Shown piece after piece: positions 33,110 to 46,084 of a stretch of 64,000 nt of DNA. The stretch is taken from contig SCFE01000061.1 in assembly GCA_004352715.1 (NCBI GenBank), forward strand, positions 126,860-190,859, given 5' to 3'. The stretch's first letter is position 1, and each line of letters starts with the position of its first letter. The position numbers were made by a program, and so were the translations under genes. Source of the DNA: Hofstenia miamia (lineage: Eukaryota; Xenacoelomorpha; Acoela). Below the pieces are notes generated by a model. It did not search any database, was not told where the DNA came from, and saw nothing but the letters and a program-made list of their open reading frames with translations.

Positions 33110-35535
33110 TACATGCATGATAATTTATAAGGAAAAGAAGAAAAATTGTTAAGTAAATACAAAAACATAATTCCATTATTACAGAGATTGGTTAGTGATT
33201 GCTGAATATATTCAAACAATGTAAACCTTGTTATATTTTCAATAAATGATTAGCATGTTAACTTTGTTTAATCATTTTTAATATCAGATCAAATAGAATG
33301 TATCATTGGCTGACATAGCCCATTTCTTTATTCAATTTAAGAATTTTGTATAAACTTAGAGCAGATGCCATACAGATTTACTTTGGTCCAAAACACCATG
33401 TTCTAGTTTCCATAGAGATTATAATTTCTAAACAACATAACTCAAGAAAGAAAATGGAATGGTGAATTAACAAAAAACAAAAAGAAATTCAAGAAGAAAT
33501 AGTCAACTAATAAATACTGAAAAAGGAATGTATTTTTAAAGATAGGTGAGTTGTTTGTTTATAAAAGGGCAAGTTCTTTCTTCTATCTAATAAATAATAT
33601 TTATTTAAAATAGCTATGTGCATTAGAAAACCTACTTTTTTCATATTATGATAAAGAATAGATCAAATTGTTCTTGTAAATCAAAATGAAAGCTAAGTCA
33701 ATCTATCTGTGCTTACATTTAGCAATGAAATGGGTGCTTTGATTTTACAGTGCTTTTATCATACAGGTGCTCTTATTGTTGTGTTATTACCAAATATGCA
33801 TTTAAGTTTCAATTTGTTATTCAACACTCAGATTGCATAGTGTAGTTTATTTGCATCATTTTTGTAAAATGACCATTTGTGTCCATTTAATAATATTTGA
33901 TGATAGCCATTGTACAATTCATGATTTAATATCCCTTTGTATTTTGATTGGTTGCTTATAAGAGGAATCCATTTTATTTGTGTAATTTAAAAATCAGTAT
34001 CAGTTGTTAATTTGTTCTGCTATTACTCACCATCTGATAATAAGTGAGTTTATTGTTTGCTAATATTTGAAAATATGCAGAAGTTGTGAATTCTGTTAAA
34101 TTAAGTTTTGCTACCCTAGCTTCTAGTTGTTTTAGTTTTGCTATTAAAGATTTCTCCAACCATATATTTGATTAACTTACTATTTTAGCATTTTTCATAT
34201 AATAGATTTTTCCCAAATTGCCCCTTTATTATATTTTATTTTATTTATTCATATTATGTTATTGATCAGTATGATCAAGCTTAGGGTATCATTTCAAACA
34301 AAGGGTGAGATAACCAGAGGCTTTAAATGGTCAGATGGTTAAGGCCCTTAGTCTCTGCAATAGTAGGTATTAGGTATAAGGATTAGTACAGTTAGGAAAT
34401 GGAGTTTGCATGTAGCTATAATTGTTGTATTTTCTCCAGTGTAAAATGAGGTGAGAATTAGGTGTTGGAAATGGTTCATTTCTTCAGCCAGAGGCCATGA
34501 TTCTGTAGAAGAAGTTTGGAATTAACTTGTTCTCTGAATACTTGTTAACCTATGGAATAAACATGCTCTTGTTTTCTCACAAAATAGAAGTACATAATTA
34601 ACTAGTAGTTTCATCAGTTGTTTAATATTTCTAAAGATAGAATGCTTACTGAGTGTTGCATATGCTTCTACCACAAGTCCAGCATTCTACAATAGCAATG
34701 CTCTGGGGAATTTATTCACTGAACACTTATTAAGCATCTTATTTTCAATCAATAATTGATGTTATAATGTCTCTAAGTGGTATAGATCTCAAATACATCT
34801 ACACATACAAACATTGGTACACATTTGATCCTTGAATTTAATGTTTTTGCTTTCATCACCTGTACTACCTTGTAATACATATTAAAGTTTGTATTTTTAA
34901 GCAATATTTGATCTTACACTTGATGTTTGCCTATAAAATTATTTAACCATGTCATAAACTCTACAAAGGAATGGAAATTTAATACATATTCAGTTAATAA
35001 TATCATCCATTGTTTTTTGCTATATTGACCAATAAATTAGTAATTCAAAGTTTTCACAAAATACTTATTGATTTGGCTTTTAGTTTGTAATACTTTACTA
35101 TGGTTCAATATTTTTTGTTCCCCTACATTTTATTTCAATCTTTAACATGTTACATATTTACATTTCCATTTTTTACTAACAATTGACTAAATCAAAATTA
35201 CATGCATTAATTTCTGGTATGTTAAGTATCTTGTTTTAATCATGTGCTTAAATTTCAATTTTTTTAACTAACTAACTGAAAAAAAATTATATGCATTGTG
35301 TTTCACTTTGTTGGTAAGCATTATTATTTGTACTTGCTTTGTAAATTTCTTAGTGATTCATTGTACAATACTTTTCTATCTTTGGTTTTTATTACCTATA
35401 TATATTACAGTAAATTTCAGATATAAGAATATCCACAGGACCATCAAATTTTATTGCAATATAGAAATATCACTATATCTGAAATCATACATACAGGTTG
35501 ACAATACATGTACATTTTATACACAAAAATCATCC
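33110..35535. other. Interior of dispersed repeat, no coding seen
   Basis: AT-rich and CpG-free. GGTCAGATGGTTAAGGC near 34328 looks like a tRNA A box but no B box partner is evident. Confidence 0.4.
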
Positions 35536-35539
35536 AATC

Positions 35540-36260
35540 ATGCACTATGTAATATGTATTTATAGGTTGTTTGAAAATGTTCTGAAGAATGCTGTGATTG
35601 ATGTCTGGTGCTTTTGTCACAATTGAACTTTCTCCAATTCAGATCAAACCAATTGTAACAGCATGTCACAATGAGTTCAGAAGCTTGTGCATTATATTTT
35701 TTCAATAAACCAACAGCAGACAGAGCATCAGCTACAGATAATGTCACATCCACCTCATCTTTGTCATTTTCATCAACTTGTTCAGACACAGCAGCAGAAC
35801 AAGCACTGAGTATGTCCTCACCCATAGCATGGCAATTTGTTGGAATGTGGCAGTTAATGTAATGTAATCTTGCAGCATTACACCATCAAACAATGATCAC
35901 TTGGAGATCATCAAACACAGTTGATTCTTGACTATCAGCAACACTTACCTCACCAGTATGCTCTATTGTATTGAATCCAGCCCTTGTAAAGCATTTGGCA
36001 ATTGTGTTGCTGTCAACCTTTTCACCATGCTTGCTTCAAGAGGATCATTGAATCAAGGAGAGTAAATGTGAATGCTTCATTGTGATCATGAGCCACAAAT
36101 CACTTCAGCACTATTTGCTGGTGATAATAACACTTCAAGCAATGGATTACTTGTTGGTCCATAAGCTGAGTTTTTGAAGTTGTGTTTGGTGGGAGAAACA
36201 CTAATTGAATGTGAGATAGTTTGGTCATGTGCAGCTGTGTGAAGCAATTATCCACAATCA
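35540..36260 (-). pseudogene. pogo/Tigger-type transposase remnant
   Basis: On the minus strand LSHIQLVFLPPNTTSK then QLMDQQVIHCLKCYYHQQI (about 36230-36120) is the hallmark DDE block of pogo/Tigger and CENP-B-like transposases (LFLPPNTTS-LQPLDQGVI). Downstream come DSMILLKQAW, ARAGFNT-like CFTRAGFN, and VDVTLSVADALSAVGLLKKY, the usual C-terminal helix. Internal stops show it is dead. There is no CpG in the whole remnant. Confidence 0.7.
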
Positions 36261-36960
36261 ACACAACATTTCACTTTAAGGAGGTATCCCACATGTGCAA
36301 TAGGGTATGTTAAAAAATCTATTTGTTTCAAAACCTTGCTCCCTGGTGTTTTCCCATACCTTTGAAGTAATAAAGTCACACACAATTTTTTTCCAAAAAA
36401 TAATAATTCTAGACCTTGCCACCAAGCAATTTTCAAAATGGCATCAAAAATAACCCCAAAATGAGCTATTTTCACTTCCCTATGACTTCTAAGTCAAATA
36501 ATCATATAATGAAAGGATATAACTGTGTAAATAGTTATAGTAATGCATTGATAGACATCTTATCTATCTGTGTACATACTGTCATACTTCTTATACTTGA
36601 CTTGATACATGCTTGTTTTTCAAAAACAAAGTTTTGCCTTTTTCATAAACCATGATTAATTTTGTCAGAATACAAATTTGATTTATCATGTAAGTGTATA
36701 TTTCATACACCTTTAATGCTTGAGTTTGACAAAATATTTCCCATTTTGTATATTGGATGTTAGTGAAAAATGAATTAAATGTAAGGAATTCTTACAAGAA
36801 AATGCATTTGAAAAAAACAAAATGTAACCTTTTGAATGCAATTTATAGATTCCTGAGAAAAAGCAAATTAAATTATGTACATAGAATAGCTAAGCAATAG
36901 AAATGCATGGAATTTTTTATAGATAAGGAAATCACTCATTTGCAAGACATAATGTGAGTT

Positions 36961-38505
36961 TCCCACTAGTCAACAAACATGATGTTGTGCCCTATTTAGT
37001 CAGATAACAAAGTAATGTATATTAACAAAAAACAGGTGTGCATGTAATAAAGTAAAATAAAATGTGTATGCAAACAAATTTGGCCCCTGAAAATAAATTG
37101 TCTCAAACACTCCCCATCTCATGTTTATTAATCATTTTCAACATCTCATATTTATGAATCATCAATTACATTACTTTGTGGGAGAAACCCTGTCCCTGTG
37201 TGGACCAATCAGATTTTGTGTGATCTCCCCTGCCTTATATACACTACATGTTGTGTAAACTTACTTTTGTTCAAAACACTTTTTTTACAATTTTTTTCTG
37301 TAAAAATGGGTGTCAGTCACCTTATTTTAGAAATCTTAAATGCACCCTGGTGTAGATTTATTTACTTTTAAATATAAAAATCCAAAAGAATCAAATTTAA
37401 TGAGTACCAAAATCATAAAAACATGATCACTCTGATATACACAAATAAAGTTTATGATTTATGCAAATAGTTTTTGGCTGACTTTTACATACTGGATACA
37501 TGCATCTGCCTTGCTTTTCCTTTGTAATTTGCAAATTCTAAACATCATCTTTTCTAACATCTGTGCAATTTATTACTGCAATTGGACCATGTTTGGTTTT
37601 AGCTTTAATTTCCTGTTTCAGGCTCAAGTTTCTTGTTTTTACAGCAATTTTATTTTTATGGCACAGACTTTCAGCTATAATAGATTTTAAATCCCACAAA
37701 TAAAGCATTTTCATTTTTGTAATACTGCAATCAGAACAATCTCTTCTAGACAACAATCATGAGTTTAGAATGGCAATGTCTGAAAAAAAAAGATTTTCAA
37801 ATAAAATTTTTTTGTTGACTTGATTTCAGTGCAATAAAGTGAAATGTAAAAGGCAAAAGCATCAATTCCACCCATAAATGTGTTTTAGAATTTAATTGTG
37901 GATGAGACCAGCAGTTTTTCATGTGTTGAAGATTTTATCTTGCATCTATTAATTTCTATAATGGGATAACAATTTGACCATTTTTGAAGGATTTCCTTTA
38001 TGAGATTGTATATAGCCTTCCAATTTTGGGTTTGAAAGCCATATAACAATGTTACCAAGTTCTAAAGCAGGTAGTAGGTCATTTATTGAAACAGTATTTT
38101 CAGTTCCATATTGCCATTTCAAAGACAAATCCGTAATTATTTTGTGATAACAGACACGCAAATGCCCAATGTATCTTTAAAGATACAAAGCTGTAAATGA
38201 AGTTTACATGTGTAATAATTCTAATATGGTAATGTAAGTTTATGCTTTGATGTCAGGAAAACCAATAAGACTGTGTGTATTCATCTGAAACATTTTGTGA
38301 TTGACATTTAATATCAACAGCATGAAACCTTAATCATGCACACTGCTTATTAGTGATGTGGTGATGTGCCTTATTAATTTGTTAACTGTGCAAATGATTA
38401 TCAGTAATTTGCGCAAATTTCAGCATAATTATGTTCACAAGGTTGCAAACATCTAGTAACCATTAATAAATCAAAAATGTAAATTATTTTATTTGCTGTA
38501 GACAA
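36961..38505. other. Gene-free end of the CpG-free block
   Basis: No coding or repeat signature. The first CpG after 32788 is at 38132. Confidence 0.5.
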
Positions 38506-38509
38506 AATT

Positions 38510-39290
38510 TTCGGTTTTTATCTTTAAATATACAATTGGTAATATCGGGTTAAAGGATTTTAATTCTTCAATGTTTTTTATTTCTTTAGGTAGTGAGTTT
38601 CAGGTTTGAATGGCGACATTAATGAACCATTTCTGTAGAAAGATTTTCTTATACTTAACACATGTAAAAATTTTGATCCTGAATTATTTTTATGAGTAAA
38701 TTCCGGTATTTTAATCATATTATAAGGTAGTAGGTCTCTGGTTAGCTTGAGGAATGTCAGGAGTGTATTCAATATGACGAGTTGCTTTGGAAAAAGACTT
38801 GACATACAAATGTAATGCTTTACACTTTAACTTTGAGTCAACAGTTTCAATAGTTACTTGAAAGTGTCTACAATAGGAACATTAATATAATTTACATTTA
38901 TAGTCACTGCAGAAACATTGTAATTGCTTTTATTGTGCAGTAAAATACAAAATTCTGTCTTAACTTCATTATTATTCAACTTGTGCATACAAAAATATCT
39001 TGACAATTTGTTACAATTCAATTCTATGGATTCCAATGCTAGCTAAGTAAAATGTTTGAAATTAGAAAATATGATACAGGTTTGAACTTTTATCATCAAA
39101 ATATTTTATTAAATTTACAAGTTTAATTACTCTATATAAACATCTAATCAACTTTACACAATCAACGAACTGTCTTAATAGAGTCATACAATTTACTAGC
39201 CTTTTGTATAGTTCACATAACAAATATGTAGGACCAGTTCGACGCCCAAGTACATAATGAACCAAATATGAAAACATTTAAAAAAATTAC
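38510..39290 (-). pseudogene. LINE ORF2 fragment, minus strand
   Basis: Read right to left: a GPT--FVMY-like RT segment (about 39240-39200), FVDCVKLIR where YADD is expected, NKLNNNEVKTEFCILLHN as the NKL-LN--KTEF block (about 38990-38930), then PYNMIKIP and, in another frame near 38590, NSLPKEIKNIEELKSFN, the usual last block of CR1/Jockey ORF2. The frame changes several times. Confidence 0.6.
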
Positions 39291-41037
39291 TAAATCAAAA
39301 CTTACTAGCTAATCAGTATATATTAGGCTCCTCAAAACGCACAATGCATGGCAAGGCAGCATTAAACAGGGAAGAATATATTAAGTGTAAATTTTGTTAA
39401 TTTTTTTTGTATTATTCTATTTGCTTAGTGCAGCTATTTTTGTTAAAATTTAGCTCATGGCCATTAAACTATTAGTGCTTTGCGCTTACAAATTTAGCTT
39501 TTTTAGATTTCCACCGTACAATCGTTTATCTTTCAATGTCTGGTGGATACTAGACTGTGCCGCCATCCATTGAGAAATTAGTGAAAATATTTAAAAATTA
39601 TAACAACATACACAAAGTTCTCATTTAATTTTGTCTTTTGCGAGGAAATTACAATACCTATAATTTTTCTCGCATTTGTCAAGGTTAACTAATATCGATC
39701 TTACAAAACACGGTTTGAAATATAATGAACAAAAACTAAATGTACTTCATTTAGAGATATCGATGCATTACTACTGTGTAGTACCATATCAGGCTGTTAA
39801 ATGTCACAAAATAAGGTAGGACAGTGCGGGTACTTCAAGATAAAAAACATTTTACAAATATGCTATTGTTGAATAACAGTCTTCTTGTAATTATATGCCT
39901 GCACAACATTTATATCTACAAAGCTTGGTGTGAATTGAGGCACCACTGCAACGATACATTTATGATTTTTTTCTAGGGTTTTGAACTGCTACTGCCGTTG
40001 GTGTTTTTTGATTAGAATTAATCTGCCCATTACTCTAGAAAGGGAAGCGGTAGAAGAAATTTTTAGAAACTGAATCCTTCACAAGCATTTGGATTAGCTC
40101 AAAACTTGCTTCTTCAGCACCCCTTGAGAAACCATGTTATATCTCAAAATTTGAGAGAAGATTTGGCCCTAATTTTTTTTACTTTTCCAAAAATATTTTT
40201 AGAAAGCCCAATTTTATGAGAGGGTACTGTTGGAGTACTCCGGTGGTTCTAAAAGGGAAAAAAGCCCGGCCGAGATAGACTTAAGAATAAGCAAAATTTA
40301 GCAATAATTTATAAAATATTTGTATAACAACTGCTTCCATTCTTTCAAAATTAATTTGCTCTTAAATACTTTCTATAAATATTCTCAGTAAAATAATGTT
40401 AATTGAATTTCATTTTACCTTACTTTAAATTGCATTATTCAAAGCTAGTTCTACTGTTTGAAGCAGTATAATGCACACTTCTAAGTAGTAATAAGAACTT
40501 TCTATTAAAATGTCAACATTACACTCAACTTTTATTAATGTAGGTAAAGGTCTTGCAGAAGACATTTGCTAAATGTAGCCTTCACAGACATTTAAAACAT
40601 ACATCTTTATGCATTAATTTTGTAAGCTTAAAAACTTTGCAAGAAGTATATCGGAATAATAGTTTCTATGATTTAGGTTTGTACATTTTCCCTGTTTTCA
40701 TAAAAATGCAAAACTTCTGAAAGCAACTGTGGTATGATTTCTACTACATTTCGGAAATCTCAAAGTCCTGCATAACAAAGTTTTTTAGGTCAGACTACAC
40801 TTGGTTTTAAAGAGAAACATTCAATTCAGCAAAAGCAAATGCCTGCAAGAATATACAAATTGTAATTAGCAATATTCAAAGTAAATGCATATTAATAAGC
40901 CAAGGAGAAAATCATAGAAACCAATTGCGAATGGCTACACTGAAAACAAGAATACTTGGAATTATCAGGACCATTCAACTATGAACATATTTATGCCTCT
41001 AATCCGCTTCTCATCTCCTATGTATCGCAAAGGCCTA
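39291..41037. other. Gene-free stretch, nothing recognised
   Basis: CpG frequency is normal again. No family signature seen. Confidence 0.5.
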
Positions 41038-41112
41038 CATATATATTTATATATATATGTACTGTATATATATATATACAGTATATATACTGTATATATA
41101 TATATATATATA
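41038..41112. repeat. TA microsatellite with ACTGTATATA palindromes
   Basis: TA repeats broken by ACTG/CAGT; 41061-41082 is a perfect palindrome (half ACTGTATATAT). Confidence 0.85.
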
Positions 41113-41750
41113 CTAATTGAAGAATATCTAGCAGTATTTCTTATTGTATTTACACAAAATAAATGAAACGATTAATTCTTAAAAACACTTAACATTAAAC
41201 GTTTAAGGCATCTAATACATTTTGAGAGTAAATTGCTGCTTAATTGATGAGATATTTATCTAACTTTATCGTGCAAGTATCTTACATAAGGCAGTTCAAA
41301 GCAAATCTGTAACAACTTAAAATTACTCTTTTCTAATTTTAGCAATGTTTGAGTAATAGAACATTTGGGTTCTATTTTGAAACAAAGAAAATCAACCTAG
41401 AAGGAATGTTTTATTCTGAAATCCATATTTTTAGGGCATTCTTAGGTTATCAATGAGTGATACTTAAAAAATACAGTATATTATAATCATAAATTTCAAT
41501 AAAAATTTTCATTGCTAATTTCCATACATCTTGTCAAAACTTTTATTTCAATCCAAAATTTCGAACGTGAAGTCAAACATTCTCTTAAAAATACAGTTAT
41601 TGCACAGTTTTAAAAAATCATAAATTATTAACAAAAATTAACAAGGTTAATCTTAAGCTTCTTCGAAAAAATAAACAAGTGAATAAAACAAAGTTAAATT
41701 GCAAGTCTTTATTAAAAATAAACAAAACTAATCATAGAACAAATTCGTCA
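41113..41750. other. Gene-free stretch, nothing recognised
   Basis: No signature seen. Confidence 0.5.
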
Positions 41751-41754
41751 CATT

Positions 41755-41855
41755 TGCAGCAACACAGTACCGTACATTGGAGTTATAAGCGGTTACATTT
41801 ACATCTACTCGTGCTACAGCCCTTTTTGCAAGAACACTTGGTAAGTCATTGACGA
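41755..41855 (-). pseudogene. Cysteine-rich CxC-like fragment
   Basis: A minus-strand frame reads KCSCKKGCSTSRCKCNR then, after a stop, LQCTVLCCCKC. The spacing C-x-C-x3-C-x4-C-x-C resembles CXC-type cysteine arrays found at the ends of some transposon-encoded proteins. There is too little to name a family. Confidence 0.3.
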
Positions 41856-41859
41856 AAGG

Positions 41860-43283
41860 GATCGCGGCAAGAATTTTTTAATGAGGAGATCAACAATTCC
41901 TAAAAAATGATAACCACAACACTAACGTTCAAGAGAAGTTTTAAAATTTTCGATCTTTTTCTGTAAATTTTTCGATGTGTTTCTACGATCTGGACGTGAT
42001 TCTATAAATTCTTTCGCAATATCAATCAATGGTTTCGATTGGCGGCACTTTCGTCTAGAATATCTGCCACGTCTCTCCTATTTTCATGCATCAACATTCA
42101 GAAGGGCTACTAAAATTGGGCCTGACTAGTACTTTGACCCCAGATGTTTTTACCTGGCATGTTGCACGTTTGTTATGTTCTTGTAAAACAGCTTTCGTTG
42201 GAGGGATAGAGTTATATGGTCTCTGTTTCATTGTCGTTGCTTTCCTAAGATCATCACCCGGTGTTTCGCAAAGGAAACATTTCGCTTTGCTTCTCTGATT
42301 TGTTCGAGGTACTTTGTTTCCTTTGTCGTCATCTTTGTAACTTCTTGGTACTTATCTTTTTTAGCTGACTCCAGTTTTGTATTGCAGAAAACTCGCCACC
42401 ATGGTTTTTTCCAGATTTTTTTCAATATCAAGACTTCGAAGATCATAACTGTTATGGAGAACATTGAGAGATTGAAACAAAAGAATATTCCTTGCTAAAG
42501 TAATATAGCTGCTATTTTCTGATTTAGCAGGATTTGTTTTAGGTCCTCTTCTTTGTCTGTTGAAGTGGAGTCTATTAATAGTCTATAACCTTAATAAACT
42601 TAGTTCGGTAGTCCCGCGCTGACACATCCTGTCAATTCAGGGGCTAATTAGACCGCATTTGAGATACAAAGTTATTGCAGTACAGTGAACCCAATGCCGA
42701 GTTTCACAGCAGTGAGGTCACCAATGTGCCTTGGTAATGTCTAACCATCACAGTTATCAGTTGTTACATTTACTTTCTCAGTCTTTTGAGTGCATTGCGT
42801 TCTTTTGACTTATTCCACTTGGAAATCTTGAAAATACACTTCCATAAGCTGATATGCCACAATATAGTGGAGGTTTGAAATAAGGGTTTTCCTTCCTCTA
42901 GCTGAGATACCTTATCAGGTTAATGAGCCGCATCTACCCATAACAACTGGTTTTAGGGCGCAAATGACCCGCCTTCTTATCTCAATAGAAGCCGGTCCGC
43001 CATGTCCAGACTATATGAGTTGGACTTCAGTTGTCAGAGGCTGTTTGATTCGATGCCACTGAGAACATTTTGTAAACAGTAGGCGTTTATAAACAGTAGA
43101 AATAGCAGAACTTTCGAGTGAGATAAGTTATAACCAATGGAGATCTTAGAAAAGTGAGGCGATCTAAACTAGAATCTGTGATTAAAGTATTTTTATCTAA
43201 AATTTAAAGGAAAATTTGAATTTAGATTCCTCATTTTGGAAAATTGGAATTTAAAAGAGATGTTCCAGGAATGAGAATACGTT
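41860..43283. other. Gene-free stretch, nothing recognised
   Basis: A short Lys-rich minus-strand frame (42464-42228) has no family pattern. Confidence 0.4.
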
Positions 43284-43816
43284 ATTCTCAGTAGGGATGT
43301 GCCGGAATCCGGATCCGGTATCCGGTAAAATCGGCAATTTCACAACCGGATCTGGAAATCCAAATTTTACCGGATAACATATTCTGACATAAAACTTGAT
43401 TCAAAAATGGAATTTTCGAGGAAAAAGTTATATTTTTCTATGATATGCAACAAAACAATTTGTTTTTCTGACATATCAGGAAGTAATCTATTTAATACTT
43501 ATCCATTTTCATTCGCAAGACGTCGATAATTGGGGAATTAGGTTGTTCATCATTAAAGATTAAGGCATCCAAAAGTGCAAAAATATAAGTCATATATTTT
43601 TCTGTTGGTCTATTTTGAAGTCTGCTTAAAATTAGATGATTTTCAGACCCAGGGTGTGGCTAAAAAGCAAATTACAAAGTCATAAAAGCTATATTTTGTT
43701 TTTTGAAAAGTACAGTAATATTTGTAGCTGAAATGTCATAGAATTCATTTCATTAAATTAAGAAAAAAGCTTAAAAATATATGCTGGATTGCGACTGCTT
43801 TAAATAATTTGAACTA

Positions 43817-44025
43817 ATATATATATATATATATANNNNNNNNNNNNNNNNNNNNNNNNNNNNNNNNNNNNNNNNNNNNNNNNNNNNNNNNNNNNNNNNN
43901 NNNNNNNNNNNNNNNNNNNNNNNNNNNNNNNNNNNNNNNNNNNNNNNNNNNNNNNNNNNNNNNNNNNNNNNNNNNNNNNNNNNNNNNNNNNNNNNNNNNN
44001 NNNNNNNNNNNNNNNNNNNNNNNNN

Positions 44026-44057
<32 letters not shown>
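43817..44057. repeat. (TA)n microsatellite with 190-N gap
   Basis: TA repeats flank N at 43836-44025. The sister hAT copy lacks this block, so it came in together with or next to the nested MITE. Confidence 0.9.
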
Positions 44058-44061
<4 letters not shown>

Positions 44062-44400
44062 CTTGTTAACGAGCCGACATTTCCAAGCTCGGCTCGGCTC
44101 GCCACATATAATCTTTGAATGAGACTTGTTTAATTCGGTATTTTTTTAAAAATATTGTGCTCAAAGAATTTTTTACATAACTCTTCCTATTATTTAATAA
44201 ACATTTCTTAAATAAGATTATAGGAGAGGCATACTGACTGCAAAAAATAAGAAAAATCTCCATAATCAAATTAACAAGCAGAACTATAAACTTGCTTTGC
44301 CTAAATAGGCTCGTTTTATGTCGAATACTGTGCTCTAGCCCGGATTGGCCCTGCTCGGCTCGGATCGGCTCGTTAGAAGCTCGGCTCGTTGACAAGTCTG
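44058..44400. mobile_element. Nested 343-bp MITE with GAGCCGAG-rich termini
   Basis: CAGACTTGTTAACGAGCCGA at the left end pairs with the complement of CAGACTTGTCAACGAGCCGA at the right. Subterminal GCTCGGCTCGG words are GC-rich and unlike the host element. It is inserted in TA repeats, so a target duplication (ATATATAT) cannot be proven. The absence of this block from the sister hAT copy confirms insertion. Confidence 0.8.
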
Positions 44401-44524
44401 ATATATATATGTATTCATTCATTCAATTTCAATTAATGTACTTACAGGCTATCCCCAGAAATTTAATTGTCTGCTAATTGTTGACCCGATCCACTAGTCG
44501 ATGCGTTTCTAGCTCTGACCATGT

Positions 44525-45015
44525 ATGTTGGCAGCTGAAACAATATTAAAGGAACAATATGTATTGTTATTTCATCGATTTTGTAAGGCACACATGTTGC
44601 AGAACTGTGCCATGCGTATTCAGGCAAAATATATCAGGGTTGACAATTTAATTGCTTCAATTAAGGCTGTTATCATAAAATATCAAAGTTGTTCAATATT
44701 TGACAGAGTTGAAATTCCACCAGATGTTGTTATTACTCCGACCCTTGATCTTGGACATGTTACCTGTGAATGTAAAATAATCCCTTATATTAAGTCATGA
44801 TTAGAAAATATCAGTTTCACTGTTATAATGGAATGAAAGGGGATGGACATTTAATCGGAATTGCATGTCAAGTTGCGAAAATGTCAAACAACATCAGCTG
44901 CAGTTGAGAGATGTTTCTTTATGTTAAGAAAACTTTTCGCCTATGACAGAAATCTTAACTACAATAATATATGGAAATTTATGTGCTGTTATTATAATTT
45001 AGTAAAGCAATTGCC
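44525..45015 (+). pseudogene. hAT transposase fragment (copy 1)
   Basis: NLIASIKAVIIKYQSCS-IFDRVEIPPDVVITPT is followed after a gap by TSAAVERCFFMLRKLFAYDR and NYNNIWKFM. The first block corresponds to the segment before the TRW motif of hAT transposases (here TPTLD), and the second to the C-terminal hAT dimerisation region. The middle of the transposase, including catalytic blocks, is missing and the two pieces are in different frames. Confidence 0.7.
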
Positions 45016-45346
45016 TTAAAGATTAACTTATTATGTAAGAGTTTTTGTATTTGTTTATATCTTGTTCTCAGTAATAGAAAAACATTCAATATTGGTTAAA
45101 TGGATCATTTTGAAAAATGGATGGTCATATTTTAGGGCATATTTCACTAAATTCCATCATATTTTGTCATAAAAATATGGTCAAATTTTTTTTTTGAAGT
45201 CATATTATTGGTTGCCCTATTAATAATTGAACAATATATTATCCGGGATCCAGTAAATTATCCAGTATCTGGCAGTCAAATTATCCGGAATAATCCGGTA
45301 TCCGGTTTATTCAATTCACAATCCGGATCCCAACCCTAATTCTCAG

Positions 45347-46050
45347 GCAGTATATTAATATAATTAAAAATTCATATTGCTAAAAAAGGAGCGTATTTTA
45401 CACATTAAATGAATTGAAATAAATTTTATCTAGACTTTAATATCAAATTTCTATGATTCCTGCATAAAATTTTCGTCACGTAGTATACATTTTTAAAATT
45501 CGTGCTTTTGCTAAAGTTAATTATTTTTGCAAATACGTTTTGACAACGCTGTTAACAATTAAAAGGAAATTACAAATCATAAGCTTTTGCAATGATTATT
45601 TCGCCTAATTTCCAATCAAAATAGAACGTAGGTTTCATTGGCTAGGAAGTGAATAAATACGTGCCCTGAAAAGATATTTAGAATTTGGATATTTAAAATA
45701 GCTTAGTAAGTATGTCTCATATCTTTACCTTCTTAATGGCTAAGAATTCTGTATTTTAGCCAGGACGGCATAGGAAATGTAAAATTTTTTTAAAATATTT
45801 TTTGACAGTCGCATTTCAGATGCCTAAGATTCATTTCAAATGCCGTTGTTTTTATACAACATTTTTAAATAGTGGAAACTGGAAGTGATTACATTTAAAC
45901 ATACTTTAGAAATTAGTGCTGTGCAGTTTTTTTGCAACAATAGAGTATACAAATTTAGAGGTTTATGAATTTCAAACATGAGGGTAGAATGTGGTAACCA
46001 AATGCTTACCTTTTTGGAATAAAATTGTAAATTGCTACAACTAACTATAG

Positions 46051-46084
<34 letters not shown>

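Larger units (their letters stand above)
32491..36960 (+). repeat. Large dispersed repeat, copy A
   Basis: Many words here reappear inverted and in reverse order at 59.7-62.2 kb, for example AATGTCAACCATTCATTGC at 32724, TTATTCAACACTCAG at 33817, GAACACTTATTAA near 34720 and GTACATAGAATAGCTAAGC at 36882. An internal tandem unit of 181 bp starts at 32491 and 32672. Copy A carries a pogo-type transposase piece that copy B lacks. Confidence 0.7.
43292..45338 (+). mobile_element. hAT element copy 1 with 8-bp target duplication
   Basis: ATTCTCAG flanks the element on both sides (43284-43291 and 45339-45346). The ends are TAGGGATGTGCCGGAATCC on the left and, as complement, TAGGGTTGGGATCCGGAT on the right. 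Subterminal zones repeat ATCCGGAT words. Inside are a TA array with a gap, a nested MITE and a decayed piece of transposase. It is closely related to the element at 57188-58559. Confidence 0.88.

Noticed and set aside
34325-34360. Second tRNA or SINE start (A-box-like GGTCAGATGGTTAAGGC)
   Set aside because: No B box at the right distance and no fold.
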